Made by a program: the position numbers and the translations under genes. Shown here piece by piece: positions 16,314-25,120 of a DNA stretch of 64,000 nucleotides. Each line of letters opens with the position of its first letter. Position 1 is the stretch's first letter. Source of the stretch: Candidatus Limosilactobacillus intestinigallinarum (lineage in GTDB: Bacteria; Bacillota; Bacilli; Lactobacillales; Lactobacillaceae); assembly GCA_019117285.1 (NCBI GenBank), contig DXAA01000017.1, positions 1 to 64,000 on the forward strand. The letters are read 5' to 3'. The notes below the pieces were generated by a model. It was not told where the DNA came from, did no database searches, and saw only the letters and a program-made list of their open reading frames with translations.

Positions 16314-16826
16314 ATGCTTAACAAGAGTGACTTACAGTTAATTGAATCCGAACTGATCGCCATGGAGGAACCCTACCTGACGACCTTAGCCAACGACATT
16401 CACGCCAACCCGGCGGAGCTGCTGGCGGTCCATGCCGGCCAGACCTTTGTGACCAGCCTCAGTCTGAGTGTCCTCCAGCGGATCAACGCCTACTTCCAGG
16501 ACTTTCCGCCCTTTAACAGCGCCACCGGGGAGGTCATCGACGACCTCAACCAGCTGCGGCTGAGCTGTGACTACCGCCACGTCCGCGACCTCCTCCAGCA
16601 GGAGATCATGGAGTACAACTTCTACCACGACACCGACCTGGACGCATATAGTCCGATCTGGATCGAGCGCGACAGCCAGACCGCGCCGGGTGAGGGTTAC
16701 CGGGCGATCGTCAACTTCTACCTGCCGGCCCTCGGTGGGGTGCCGCAGTCGGAGACGACCCTGTACGAGAGCCTGGTCGGCGACGTGATGACCGAGATGG
16801 CGATCATGGGCTGGCAGTTTGATTAG
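16314..16826 (+). CDS. Unknown conserved-looking 170-residue protein
   Basis: I do not recognise this family. Start at 16314 (MLNKSDLQL) is favoured by GGGGA 5 nt upstream; ATG at 16302 adds four residues but lacks a good site. The product is acidic and soluble with no cysteine-rich or membrane segments. The first 80 residues look helical and the C-terminal half alternates strands and helices (GYRAIVNFYLPALGGV). Composition matches the chromosome. A further unknown gene follows 26 nt later, so they probably form a small operon. Confidence 0.7.
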   Translation: MLNKSDLQLIESELIAMEEPYLTTLANDIHANPAELLAVHAGQTFVTSLSLSVLQRINAYFQDFPPFNSATGEVIDDLNQLRLSCDYRHVRDLLQQEIMEYNFYHDTDLDAYSPIWIERDSQTAPGEGYRAIVNFYLPALGGVPQSETTLYESLVGDVMTEMAIMGWQFD

Positions 16827-16852
16827 GAAAATTAGATTGGGGGATGATCAAC

Positions 16853-17122
16853 ATGAATAAGACGTTTATGACTGGTTATTATCAGGGGGTCATCGAGGTG
16901 GCCCCGGCATCGCTGTCCGCCGCCAAGGTCGACGAGCTGGCGGTGACGATGACCATCCAGCACCTTCGTCACGCCGGGGAGGCCGTCACCACGATTCATG
17001 ACTTCCTGGTCGACGACCTCCACGCCGACGCCCGCCTGGTCAACCGCTACATCAACTGTGATGCCGACCAGCTGGAGACCGCCCAGGCAAAGATCCTGGC
17101 GGGGGCCTTTACCGAAAAATAG
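16853..17122 (+). CDS. Unknown 89-residue protein
   Basis: Start at 16853 is chosen because GGGGG sits 9 nt upstream; an ATG at 16844 touches the ribosome site itself. The product is small and soluble (MNKTFMTGYYQGVIEV..) with a DDLHADARLVNRYINCDADQL helix. No family recognised. It follows the preceding gene by 26 nt and has the same GC-rich composition. Confidence 0.65.
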   Translation: MNKTFMTGYYQGVIEVAPASLSAAKVDELAVTMTIQHLRHAGEAVTTIHDFLVDDLHADARLVNRYINCDADQLETAQAKILAGAFTEK

Positions 17123-17154
17123 GACGTTGAATGTTTATTGGAAATGTGATTTCT

Positions 17155-17183
17155 TTGAATAGGCACAGACGTTAGGCTATAAT
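17155..17183 (+). promoter_or_regulatory. Promoter of the MazEF-like pair
   Basis: TTGAAT (17155-17160), 17 bp, TATAAT (17178-17183), about 45 bp before the antitoxin start. Such pairs are usually self-repressed by the antitoxin at this position. Confidence 0.7.
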
Positions 17184-17227
17184 ATAAAGTAAGAAGTAAG
17201 ATGTAAGACAATGAGGGAGGGATCGTT

Positions 17228-17494
17228 ATGGATAATGCCGTAACCGGTAAGGTATCACAAAAGGGACAAATTGTTATTCCGGCAGCCATTCGAAAAGCAT
17301 TAGGTCTGCAAAAGGGAACGGAGGTTTCATTCGAGGTTAAGAATGATGAAATTCGGATAAAGAAATTACCGACGGCGCTCGATTGGGCTGATCTCGTCAA
17401 GCAAATTCCCGTTGAGGATATCGAAATTGATGAGCATGGTCACTATGATCCCAAAGCGCATCCAGACTTTCACGATTGGATGGTCAATGGCTAA
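17228..17494 (+). CDS. SpoVT-AbrB-type (MazE-like) antitoxin
   Basis: An 88-residue protein with an AbrB-type swapped-hairpin DNA-binding domain (GKVSQKGQIVIPAAIRKALGLQKGTEVSFEV) followed by an acidic tail (IPVEDIEIDEHGHYDPK) suited to binding a toxin. The stop overlaps the downstream toxin start in TAATG, giving translational coupling. AT-richer than neighbours. Confidence 0.9.
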   Translation: MDNAVTGKVSQKGQIVIPAAIRKALGLQKGTEVSFEVKNDEIRIKKLPTALDWADLVKQIPVEDIEIDEHGHYDPKAHPDFHDWMVNG

Positions 17495-17829
17495 TGAAAC
17501 CAATGGACATCTATATTGCCAGTGTGCCGTTTGATGAAGGAACGGACGATAAGGTACGACCAGCCTTGGTAATTGAAGTCGCAAGTGAGAAGGTAATTGT
17601 CTTTAAAGTCACCAGTCAATATAAGCGAAAATCAGCACAGATTAAACGATTGTACTACCCGATTAAGGAGTGGCAAGCGGCAGGACTTCGAAAAAAATCT
17701 TATGTTGATACCCATAAATTGTATCGGCTGCCAAAAAAATTAATTTTTAGCCACCAACCAATCGGAAAACTGACGGATGCTGATCGCTTAGGATTATTTG
17801 AGTTTATTAATCAATTGAGGAACGGATAA
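17494..17829 (+). CDS. PemK/MazF-like toxin
   Basis: A 111-residue protein starting at ATG inside the antitoxin stop. The IYIASVPFDEGTDDKVRPALVIE opening with the RPALV element, the FKVTSQY strand and the YPIKEW loop fit the MazF/PemK-like fold of mRNA interferases. The paired AbrB-type antitoxin gene supports a type II toxin-antitoxin unit. Target sequence unknown. It appears intact, unlike the two other MazF-like loci in this window (26.2 and 46.5 kb). Confidence 0.8.
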   Translation: MKPMDIYIASVPFDEGTDDKVRPALVIEVASEKVIVFKVTSQYKRKSAQIKRLYYPIKEWQAAGLRKKSYVDTHKLYRLPKKLIFSHQPIGKLTDADRLGLFEFINQLRNG

Positions 17830-17916
17830 TGATGGTTCCTATTTGGAGCATGGTCTGTTAGCTGTTACGTCAATGGGGATAGCTATTGGCAGTGAGAACG
17901 CAGCAGAAATTTAACC

Positions 17917-17956
17917 AGCCGCTTAATCTTCTTAAAGATCGAGCGGCTTTCTCTTT
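17917..17956 (+). terminator. Terminator after the toxin gene
   Basis: AGCCGCT / AGCGGCT arms with CTTCTTAAAGATCG between, followed by TTTCTCTTT. Confidence 0.65.
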
Positions 17957-18040
17957 ATCTAATCTTTTTTTAATCTTTTCTTAATTAAAGAGATCTGTTA
18001 CAATAGGGAATTGTAATATAAAGAAAAGGATGTGATTAGG

Positions 18041-19381
18041 ATGGAGAAACCACAAACGACAACTGAGGAGCTCAACCGTTCCTTAGGCCTGTGGTCAGCA
18101 TTATCAATCGTCATTGGAACGATCATCGGTTCCGGAATCTTCTTCAAGCAAGCTTCAGTATTGGATAGTGCGGGTTCCTCCAGCCTCGCATTGCTTGCCT
18201 GGGTCATCGGTGGGGTCATCACCCTGACCTCGGGGCTGACCGTCGCCGAGATCGGGTCCCAGATGCCATACACCGGGGGCCTCTACGTCTACATTGAAAA
18301 CATCTACGGCCGCCTGCTGGGCTTTCTGTCCGGCTGGATGCAGGCGATCGTCTACGGCCCGGCGATCATCGCGGCCGTGGCCGGTTTCATGAGTATCCTG
18401 ATGACGGAACTCTTCGGCCTGTCGGCGGCCTGGCGGGTCCCGCTGGCGGTGGTGACCATCCTGGCGATCGGGGGGATGAACCTCCTCGATAACCGGGTCG
18501 GTGCCGGCTTTGCGATCCTGACGACGGCCGGGAAGCTGATCCCGATCGCGGCGATCATCATCTTTGGCCTCTTCTTCGGCCATGAGGACGCGATCGGTCA
18601 GACGGTCAGCCAGGTTCAACAGTCCAGCGGGAACTTCGGGGTGGCCGTCCTGGCGACCCTGTTCGGTTACGACGGCTGGATTTTGATCGCCAACCTCGGT
18701 GGGGAGATGAAGAATCCCCAGAAACTCCTGCCCAAGGCGATCATCATCGGGATCACCGCGGTCCTGGTGATCTACACCCTGATTACCTTCGGGGTCTTCC
18801 GTTTCCTGCCGGCCGCCAAGATCCACCAGCTCGGTGAGGGGGCCACGGGTTACCTGGCCACCGCGGCCTTCGGGAAGGTCGGCGGCCGCCTGCTGTCAAT
18901 CGGGATCATCATCTCAATGATGGGGACGATCAACGGGAAGATCATGACCTTCCCACGGATCGTCTACGCGATGGCCAAGCGCCGTGACCTGCCGTTCTCC
19001 CGTTACCTGGCCTACGTTACCCCGAAGGCCAAGGAGCCGGTGGTGGCGATCGGTTTTATCATTGCCCTGGCTACGGTCATGATGTGCTTCTTTGACCCCG
19101 ACCACCTGTCCGACCTCTGCGTCTTCACGGTCTACTGCTTCTACACGCTGGCTTTCTTCGGGGTCTTCATCCTGCGCCGGCGCAACAAGGGTAAGGAGCG
19201 GCCGTTCTCAACCCCGCTCTACCCGTGGATTCCGCTGATCTCAATTGCCGGGGGCCTCTTCGTCCTGGTCAGTGAGATCTTCAACGATCCGTGGGGGGTG
19301 GTCCTCTTCGTTGGGATCACTGTCGTTGGTCTGCCCGTCCTCTGGGTGGTCAAGGAAATGGATAAACACCGTCAGATGTGA
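18041..19381 (+). CDS. APC-superfamily amino acid permease
   Basis: A 446-residue transporter with twelve predicted helices. The first helix has the APC unwound-site motif IGSGIFF after GLWSALSIVIGTI, and helix 6 has LFGYDGWILIANLGGEMKNPQK, both typical of the LAT-like branch such as the SteT serine/threonine exchanger. It probably exchanges neutral amino acids across the cell membrane. Start at 18041 is chosen from AAAGGA upstream; a GTG at 18032 lies too close to it. Single gene with its own terminator. Confidence 0.9.
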   Translation: MEKPQTTTEELNRSLGLWSALSIVIGTIIGSGIFFKQASVLDSAGSSSLALLAWVIGGVITLTSGLTVAEIGSQMPYTGGLYVYIENIYGRLLGFLSGWMQAIVYGPAIIAAVAGFMSILMTELFGLSAAWRVPLAVVTILAIGGMNLLDNRVGAGFAILTTAGKLIPIAAIIIFGLFFGHEDAIGQTVSQVQQSSGNFGVAVLATLFGYDGWILIANLGGEMKNPQKLLPKAIIIGITAVLVIYTLITFGVFRFLPAAKIHQLGEGATGYLATAAFGKVGGRLLSIGIIISMMGTINGKIMTFPRIVYAMAKRRDLPFSRYLAYVTPKAKEPVVAIGFIIALATVMMCFFDPDHLSDLCVFTVYCFYTLAFFGVFILRRRNKGKERPFSTPLYPWIPLISIAGGLFVLVSEIFNDPWGVVLFVGITVVGLPVLWVVKEMDKHRQM

Positions 19382-19396
19382 AAGTGAATAGAAATG

Positions 19397-19427
19397 AGTC
19401 CTGCTTGATCGAGCGGGACTTTTTTGT
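19397..19427 (+). terminator. Terminator of the permease gene
   Basis: AGTCC-x-GCT / AGC-x-GGACT stem followed by TTTTTTG. Confidence 0.75.
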
Positions 19428-19655
19428 TGGAAAAGAAAAAGCTAATCGCAAGTCACGACTAGCTGGCAAAATCAATTTCCGGAACGCAAGGGGACAAGAG
19501 CTGGGACCTCTTGTCCTTTTGTATTTCCAGGATAACATACTAACGCCGTGGAGTCGACGCCATTAGCTGCTCGTCGGCCGGTAATACGGCAAAACGATCC
19601 CCAACTGCCTGAAAACGTTATTTTAATTTACGCGCGGGCCAACTATAATAGGGAG

Positions 19656-19816
19656 GTAGTCCTGCTCGGCAATTCGCAATAAAAAGGGGTGGCACCAGCC
19701 TGGTCGGTACCGCCCGCTCATGGGATATGAGACAAATAAGGAAGGGAACCATCAATGATGGCCCCTCCCGGTAGAAGTATGTTGGCGAAAGCAATTGCAG
19801 AATTGCCTTCAGGACT
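19656..19816 (+). ncRNA. Candidate structured small RNA (6S-like closing stem)
   Basis: A long imperfect terminal stem pairs 19658-19680 with 19794-19816 as three helices of 7, 7 and 5 bp (AGTCCTG/CAGGACT, GGCAATT/AATTGCC, GCAAT/ATTGC). Inside are three hairpins: GGTGGCACC..GGTACCGCC, CTCAT-gggat-ATGAG, and GGGA-CCATC..GATGG..TCCC. A TATAAT at 19644-19649 sits where a -10 would be, and an AT-rich inverted repeat follows (TATTATAA..TTATAATA). No frame with a ribosome site is present. The long closing stem recalls 6S RNA, but three inner hairpins are not the usual single arm. The rest of 19428-19891 shows nothing else. Confidence 0.45.
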
Positions 19817-19891
19817 ATTATAACAAAATTTTTATAATAAGTTAGTATTATGCAATAATTCTTTTTATCAGATGGGAAAGAGGTCCAAATA

Positions 19892-20140
19892 ATGCGACAG
19901 AAGGTTTCAATCGGGTTAGCCATCCTGGGGCTGGCAATCATCGTCTATGCCCTGACCCTGGACGGGCAAAATCGGCTGGCGACGGTCACCTTGGGGGTCA
20001 TCGTGGCCTGCGGTGGGGGCGTGATGGTCCTCGCCAGTGGCCGCTACTTCCAGGGCCACCGGGCAATGAGCTGGTTGATCACGGCCCTGTTCGTCCTGGT
20101 CATCATCGGCTACCTGCTGAAGATGACGGTGCTGGGCTAG
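19892..20140 (+). CDS. Small membrane protein, two to three helices
   Basis: An 82-residue protein, mostly hydrophobic: helices at about 6-24, 32-50 and 60-80, with a basic RQK start. Upstream AAAGAGG supports the start. Function unknown. It ends 4 nt inside the convergent HAD hydrolase gene, so the two stop codons overlap in antisense. Confidence 0.65.
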   Translation: MRQKVSIGLAILGLAIIVYALTLDGQNRLATVTLGVIVACGGGVMVLASGRYFQGHRAMSWLITALFVLVIIGYLLKMTVLG

Positions 20141-20949
20141 ACGGATAACTTGAAGTAGTCCTGGAGGTACTTGGCCAGGCCATTGTGATCGTTGTCGACG
20201 GGGGTAACGTCGTCGGCAACTTTTTTGATGGCCGGGATGGCGTTTTGCATGGCGACCCCGCGACCGGCGGCGTCGAGCATCTCCAGGTCGTTGTGTTCAT
20301 CCCCGAAGGCAATGATGTTGGACTGGGCGATATTGTACTGTTTGGCGATGTAGTACATCCCCGATTCCTTGTGGGTGCCGCGGTGGATTAGTTCCAGGAT
20401 GTGGTATTGACCACCCCAGACCCGGGGCTCCACGTAGTCGCCGTACTTCTCGTTGACCGCCTTGATGATCTCCTGCTCGTGGTCGGGCTGGTATTCGATC
20501 GTCATCGCAATCGGGTTACCGTCGAGGTTGCCGGCCGTCAGCAATTGGTTTTTGGCCAACCGGTTGGGCAGGAACTCGGGCAGGTGGTTGCTGGCGTGGT
20601 TGGCCCAGACGTGGAGCTTGTTTTCGACCGTGATCGTGTCGATGCCGAGCTTTTCGTGCTGGGCGAGCAGGTCGAGGGCCAGCTCCTGGGTCAGCTCGAC
20701 GTCATATTCCTTATCCCAGTGCTCGTGGGGGATGTGGGCCAGTGCCCCGTTGAAGTTGACCATCGGCGTCTTGATGCCGATCTGGTCGTAGATCCGCCGG
20801 GCGATCCGGTAGGGGCGGCCGGTGATGATGCTGACGATGTGGCCGGCCTGGGCCGCGGCACGCAGGGTTTTAATCGTCTCCGCCGTCAATTGGGACTGGT
20901 TGTTCAAAGTGGTTCCATCGAGGTCGATGGCAATTAAATGTTGGTTCAC
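20137..20949 (-). CDS. Cof-type HAD-IIB phosphatase
   Basis: A 270-residue HAD-superfamily hydrolase: catalytic motif DLDGTTLNN (D9, D11), motif II SIITGRPY, and motif IV FGDEHNDLEML. The central cap (about 85-185) is of the IIB type found in Cof/YidA-like sugar-phosphate and flavin phosphatases. Substrate not deducible. Cytoplasmic. Confidence 0.9.
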   Translation of the reverse strand: MNQHLIAIDLDGTTLNNQSQLTAETIKTLRAAAQAGHIVSIITGRPYRIARRIYDQIGIKTPMVNFNGALAHIPHEHWDKEYDVELTQELALDLLAQHEKLGIDTITVENKLHVWANHASNHLPEFLPNRLAKNQLLTAGNLDGNPIAMTIEYQPDHEQEIIKAVNEKYGDYVEPRVWGGQYHILELIHRGTHKESGMYYIAKQYNIAQSNIIAFGDEHNDLEMLDAAGRGVAMQNAIPAIKKVADDVTPVDNDHNGLAKYLQDYFKLSV

Positions 20950-21097
20950 AGTTTAGTTCACTTCCTAGAAACAATTTTAATGTAACATTATACGCGACTG
21001 GACCCGAAAAGTTAACTGATTTGTCACAATCCCCGGCCCAGCCGGTTCAGCTTGCCGGCAAAATACGGTACAATAGGAGGCAGCAAAAGGAGGAAAC

Positions 21098-22471
21098 GTG
21101 TTGAATTTACCTGAGGAATTCATTGAGAAGTATCGGCGCCTGCTGGGGGATGCGGCCCCAGCCTTTTTGGCGTCCTTTGACCAACCCAGCCAGGGGGGCT
21201 TCCGGGTTAACCCGCTGAAGGCGACCCCAACGGCCACCGTCGACCAGGCGACGGGGAAGGTCCCCTACGTGCCGACCGGCTACTACGGGACGGTCGACGG
21301 TAAGTCCCTCGACCACGTCGCCGGGGCGATCTACAGCCAGGAGCCGTCCGCCATGTACGTCGGCGAGGTCGTCGCTCCCCAACCTGGCGAGCGGGTCCTC
21401 GACCTCTGTGCGGCCCCCGGCGGCAAGACGACCCACCTGGTGGCCAAGATGAAGGACACCGGCCTGCTGGTGGCCAACGAGATCTTCCGCAAGCGGGCCA
21501 AGGTCCTGGCCGAGAACCTGGAACGGTGGGGGACCAGGAGCACGGTGGTCATGAACGAGAGCCCCGCCGAATTAGAGGACCAGTTTCCCCACTTCTTTGA
21601 CCGGATCCTAGTCGACGCCCCCTGCTCGGGTGAGGGGATGTTTCGTAAGGAGCCGGCTGGAATCGAATACTGGAAGCCCGACTACCCGGCCGAGTGTGCC
21701 AATCGTCAGCGCAAGATCCTGGCCTCGGCCATGAAGATGCTCAAGCCGGGCGGGATCCTGGTCTACTCGACCTGCACCTTCGCCCCCGAGGAGGACGAAC
21801 AGAACCTGGCCTGGCTACTGAAGACCTACCCGGACTTGCGGACGGTGCCGATCAAGAAGTACCCGGGGATGGATGCCGGCCGGCCAGACTGGGCGGATAA
21901 CAACCCGGCCCTGGCTGATGCGGTTCGCCTCTTTCCCCACCACATCCAGGGGGAGGGGCACTTCATCGCCAAGCTGCAAAACGGCGATCCGCAACCGGCC
22001 CCAGCCCCGACCAAACGCCGCCGCAAGAAGAAGCGCCGCCAGCAGCGCTCCGGCTTGGACAAGGCTGCCCAGGCCGAATTTGCGGCCGTCCGCGACGCCC
22101 TCTTCCCGGACTACCAGCCCGGTCGCCTGCTGACCTTTGGTGACCAGCTCTACGCCCTGCCGGCGGGGATGCCGGCCGACCTGGACGGGATGACCATCCT
22201 GCGGCCCGGCCTCCACCTGGGGACGCTCAAGAAGCGCCGCTTTGAGCCGGCCCTCGCCTGGGCCCTGGCCAGCGACCCGGCGACCTGTCCGGCGACCTTG
22301 ACCCTGGATCATGACCAGTGGCGCCAGTATGTTCACGGTGACGTGGTGAAGGTTGACCAGGCGCGGCCCAATGGCTGGTACCTGCTGACCTGTGATGGTT
22401 TCGCCGCTGGCTTTGGCAAGCTGGTCGGGACCACGGTCAAGAACTTCTATCCGAAGGGATTACGTTTTTAG
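21098..22471 (+). CDS. RsmF/NSUN-family rRNA m5C methyltransferase
   Basis: A 457-residue protein that methylates cytosine in rRNA with S-adenosylmethionine. Seen: SAM-binding DLCAAPGGKTTHL, the PC motif in VDAPCSGEGMFRKEP, and the catalytic TC motif in VYSTCTFAPEEDE. A PUA-like RNA-binding tail follows (about 320-457) after a basic linker (KRRRKKKRRQQR). The GTG start has the full AGGAGG site. It is related to YebU/RsmF of enterobacteria and the YtzE-type LAB enzymes; the exact base is not deducible. Confidence 0.88.
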   Translation: MLNLPEEFIEKYRRLLGDAAPAFLASFDQPSQGGFRVNPLKATPTATVDQATGKVPYVPTGYYGTVDGKSLDHVAGAIYSQEPSAMYVGEVVAPQPGERVLDLCAAPGGKTTHLVAKMKDTGLLVANEIFRKRAKVLAENLERWGTRSTVVMNESPAELEDQFPHFFDRILVDAPCSGEGMFRKEPAGIEYWKPDYPAECANRQRKILASAMKMLKPGGILVYSTCTFAPEEDEQNLAWLLKTYPDLRTVPIKKYPGMDAGRPDWADNNPALADAVRLFPHHIQGEGHFIAKLQNGDPQPAPAPTKRRRKKKRRQQRSGLDKAAQAEFAAVRDALFPDYQPGRLLTFGDQLYALPAGMPADLDGMTILRPGLHLGTLKKRRFEPALAWALASDPATCPATLTLDHDQWRQYVHGDVVKVDQARPNGWYLLTCDGFAAGFGKLVGTTVKNFYPKGLRF

Positions 22472-22483
22472 GGGGGATTGTAT

Positions 22484-23350
22484 ATGAAAGAGAAAAATGC
22501 GTTTCACGTTAACGGCTACCTGGGCCTGTTGATCGCGATCATCGGCGCCCTGGCCGGGTGTTGGCTGGTCGTCCGCGGCTACCAGGCCGGCCGGATGGGG
22601 GTCATTGTCACCGGGGGAATCATCCTGGCGATCGTGATCATCTTCAGTACCTCGCTGACGATCATCCAACCCAACGAGGCCAAGGTGTTGACCTTCTTTG
22701 GGAACTACATCGGCACGATCCGCGACGCCGGCCTGTTCATGACGGTGCCCTTTACCGACAAACAACGAGTTTCCCTGCGGGTCTGCAACTTCAACAGCCA
22801 GATCCTCAAGGTCAACGACTCCAAGGGGAACCCGGTCGAGATCGCCGCGGTGATCGTCTACAAGGTGGTCGACACCGCCAAGGCCCTCTTCTCGGTCGAT
22901 GACTACGAGCAATTCGTCCAGATTCAGAGTGAGTCGGCCGTCCGTCACGTGGCCAGCGAGTATCCGTACGATACCTTCGAGGACGACTCGGCTTTGACAT
23001 TGCGGAGCAACCCGACCGAGGTCTCGGACCGGCTGACCGCCGAGCTCCAGGACCGGTTGAACGTCGCCGGGGTCAAGATCATTGAGACCCGGCTGACCCA
23101 CCTGGCCTACGCTACCGAGATCGCCAGCGCGATGCTGCAGAAACAGCAGTCGGCGGCCATCCTCTCGGCCCGCAAGATCATCGTCGAGGGGGCGGTCTCG
23201 ATCACCGAGGACGCCATCGACCGCCTGGCCAAGGAGGCCAAGCTTGACCTGACCGATGAGCAGCGCCTCCAGATCATCAATAACATCATGGTGGCCATCA
23301 TCTCCGAGCGGGGGACCCAGCCGGTCATCAACACCGGGACCCAGCAATAG
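22484..23350 (+). CDS. SPFH-domain (stomatin/prohibitin-like) membrane protein
   Basis: A 288-residue protein with two N-terminal membrane helices (about 10-32 and 38-58) and an SPFH domain. Recognised from IIQPNEAKVLTFFGNYIGTIRDAGLF, NDSKGNPVEIAAVIVYKVVDTAKALF, and a charged helix ALLQKQQSAAILSARKIIVEGAV-like tail. SPFH proteins organise membrane microdomains and protease access; the specific role is unknown. Start at the ATG 22484 follows GGGGGG with good spacing. It lies 12 nt after the methyltransferase gene and 18 nt before lytS, so these may be co-transcribed. Confidence 0.88.
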   Translation: MKEKNAFHVNGYLGLLIAIIGALAGCWLVVRGYQAGRMGVIVTGGIILAIVIIFSTSLTIIQPNEAKVLTFFGNYIGTIRDAGLFMTVPFTDKQRVSLRVCNFNSQILKVNDSKGNPVEIAAVIVYKVVDTAKALFSVDDYEQFVQIQSESAVRHVASEYPYDTFEDDSALTLRSNPTEVSDRLTAELQDRLNVAGVKIIETRLTHLAYATEIASAMLQKQQSAAILSARKIIVEGAVSITEDAIDRLAKEAKLDLTDEQRLQIINNIMVAIISERGTQPVINTGTQQ

Positions 23351-23368
23351 GATCAGTGGGGGATTGCC

Positions 23369-25120
23369 ATGTTTTACCTAACCATCCTGATGATCGAGCG
23401 GGTCGGCTTCGTCATCATCCTGGCCTTCCTGCTGGTCAACGTTCCGGCCTTCCGGCGCCTGATGTCCTCGGACCGTTGGATCGACAAGGTCCAGCTGACG
23501 ATCATCTTCGCCATCTTCGCGATTCTGGCCAACAGTACCGGGATCGAGATTGACCCGGCCAACCAACTCCACGACAAGGTCTTTCTGACCGCCATCTCCA
23601 AGGACTACTCGATTGTCAACGCCCGGATCCTGGCCGTTTCGGTTGCCGGGATCATCGGCGGCCCCTGGGTCGGTGGGGCGGTCGGCCTGATCGCCGGTCT
23701 CCACCGGGTCGTGCTCGGGAATATGGCGGCCCAGGCCTGGTTCTATGTGCCCAGCTCGGTCCTAATTGGGCTTTTGTCCGGTTACCTCTACAACGACCGG
23801 CGGAACCCTTTTGCGGTGATGAGTCCCTGGCACGGTTTCCTGGTCGGCCTGCTGATGGAAAGTATCCAGATGATCTTTATCTTCCTATTTAGTCCGACCG
23901 GTTGGACCCTGGTGCACTACATCGCCCTGCCGATGATCCTGGTCAACTCGATCGGGACCTCGGTTTTCCTGTCGATCATCGGTATGTTCCGGCGGCAGGA
24001 GGAGGAGACCCGGGCGATGCAGACTCACTCGGTCCTTGAGCTGACCAAGGAGACCCTGCCCTACCTGCGCAACGGGCTGAATATGCAGTCTGCCCGCCAG
24101 GTGGTCAAGGCCATCCAGCGCCACACCAATTTCGACGCCGTCAGTCTCACCGACCGCCAGACCATCCTGGCCCACGTCGGCGCGGGGAGTGACCACCACA
24201 TCCCCGGTAAGATGATGCTGACCCACCTCTCTGAGACCGTTGTCGCCAGCGGCAAGGTCCACATCGCCCATAATCGCGACGAGATCGGCTGCTCTCACCG
24301 TGATTGTCCCCTGGAGGCGGCGATCGTGGTCCCGTTGCGGATCCGCGACCGGGTTGTCGGCACGCTGAAGATGTATTACACGGCCGCCTGGCGCCTGACC
24401 CCGGTGGAGATCCAGCTGGCCGAGGGGCTTGGTGAGATCTTTGCCAACCAGATCGCCCTCGGGCAGGCCGAAATGCAGGCCAAATTGGTCCGGGACGCCG
24501 AGATCAAGTCCCTCCAGGCCCAGGTCAACCCGCACTTCTTCTTCAACGCCATCAATACGATCAGCGCGATGATGCGGCGGGACAGTGAAAAGGCCCGCCA
24601 GCTCCTCCTCCAGCTGAGCACCTACTTCCGGGCCAACCTGATCGGGGCGCGGTCGACCCAGGTCACCCTGGCTCAGGAACGGGAGCACGTTAATGCCTAC
24701 CTGACCCTCGAGCAGACCCGTTTCCCGGACCGCTTCAAGGTCAATTTCAATAATACGGTGGGGGATGACGTCCTCCTGCCGCCGTTCACGATCCAGGTGT
24801 TGGTTGAGAATGCCCTCAAGCATGCCTTTGGTCACCGGATGCACGGCAACGTCGTCAATATTGACCTGCAGGCGGTGGGGGACCGCCTGCAGATCAAGGT
24901 CGCCGACAACGGGGAGGGGATCGCCCCGGATGTACTCGGCAAACTCGGGCATGAACCGGTCCACTCCAGCCACGGGACCGGGACCGCCCTGCAGAATCTC
25001 AACCAACGCTTAGTCGGCCTTTACGATAAGCGGAGTCAGCTGAACTTCGCCACCAGTAAGGCCGGCACCACGGTTACTATTTCAATTCCGCTAGTCACGA
25101 AAGGGGAATCTAAATCATGA
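23369..25120 (+). CDS. lytS: LytS-type sensor histidine kinase
   Basis: A 583-residue kinase with a 5TMR-LYT membrane sensor (about 1-195), a GAF domain (about 225-360) and a HisKA-type LytS kinase. The phosphorylated His389 lies in QVNPHFFFNAINTISAMMR; the ATP-binding N box (ENALKHAF) and G box (DNGEGI) are intact. LytS/BtsS-type kinases respond to extracellular pyruvate or membrane state. The gene overlaps lytR by 4 nt (ATGA). The regulon most likely includes lrgAB about 1.5 kb downstream. Confidence 0.93.
   Translation: MFYLTILMIERVGFVIILAFLLVNVPAFRRLMSSDRWIDKVQLTIIFAIFAILANSTGIEIDPANQLHDKVFLTAISKDYSIVNARILAVSVAGIIGGPWVGGAVGLIAGLHRVVLGNMAAQAWFYVPSSVLIGLLSGYLYNDRRNPFAVMSPWHGFLVGLLMESIQMIFIFLFSPTGWTLVHYIALPMILVNSIGTSVFLSIIGMFRRQEEETRAMQTHSVLELTKETLPYLRNGLNMQSARQVVKAIQRHTNFDAVSLTDRQTILAHVGAGSDHHIPGKMMLTHLSETVVASGKVHIAHNRDEIGCSHRDCPLEAAIVVPLRIRDRVVGTLKMYYTAAWRLTPVEIQLAEGLGEIFANQIALGQAEMQAKLVRDAEIKSLQAQVNPHFFFNAINTISAMMRRDSEKARQLLLQLSTYFRANLIGARSTQVTLAQEREHVNAYLTLEQTRFPDRFKVNFNNTVGDDVLLPPFTIQVLVENALKHAFGHRMHGNVVNIDLQAVGDRLQIKVADNGEGIAPDVLGKLGHEPVHSSHGTGTALQNLNQRLVGLYDKRSQLNFATSKAGTTVTISIPLVTKGESKS

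Noticed and set aside
19378-19566. 62-codon frame after the permease gene
   Set aside because: It runs through the permease terminator and lacks a ribosome site.
19685-19715. AGGGGTGGCACC sequence resembling a T-box core
   Set aside because: No specifier domain, no competing terminator and no amino-acid gene downstream. The match is partial and lies inside a hairpin of the candidate small RNA.
23885-25006. 373-codon minus-strand frame opposite lytS
   Set aside because: Antisense shadow of an unmistakable histidine kinase; composition typical of such shadows.
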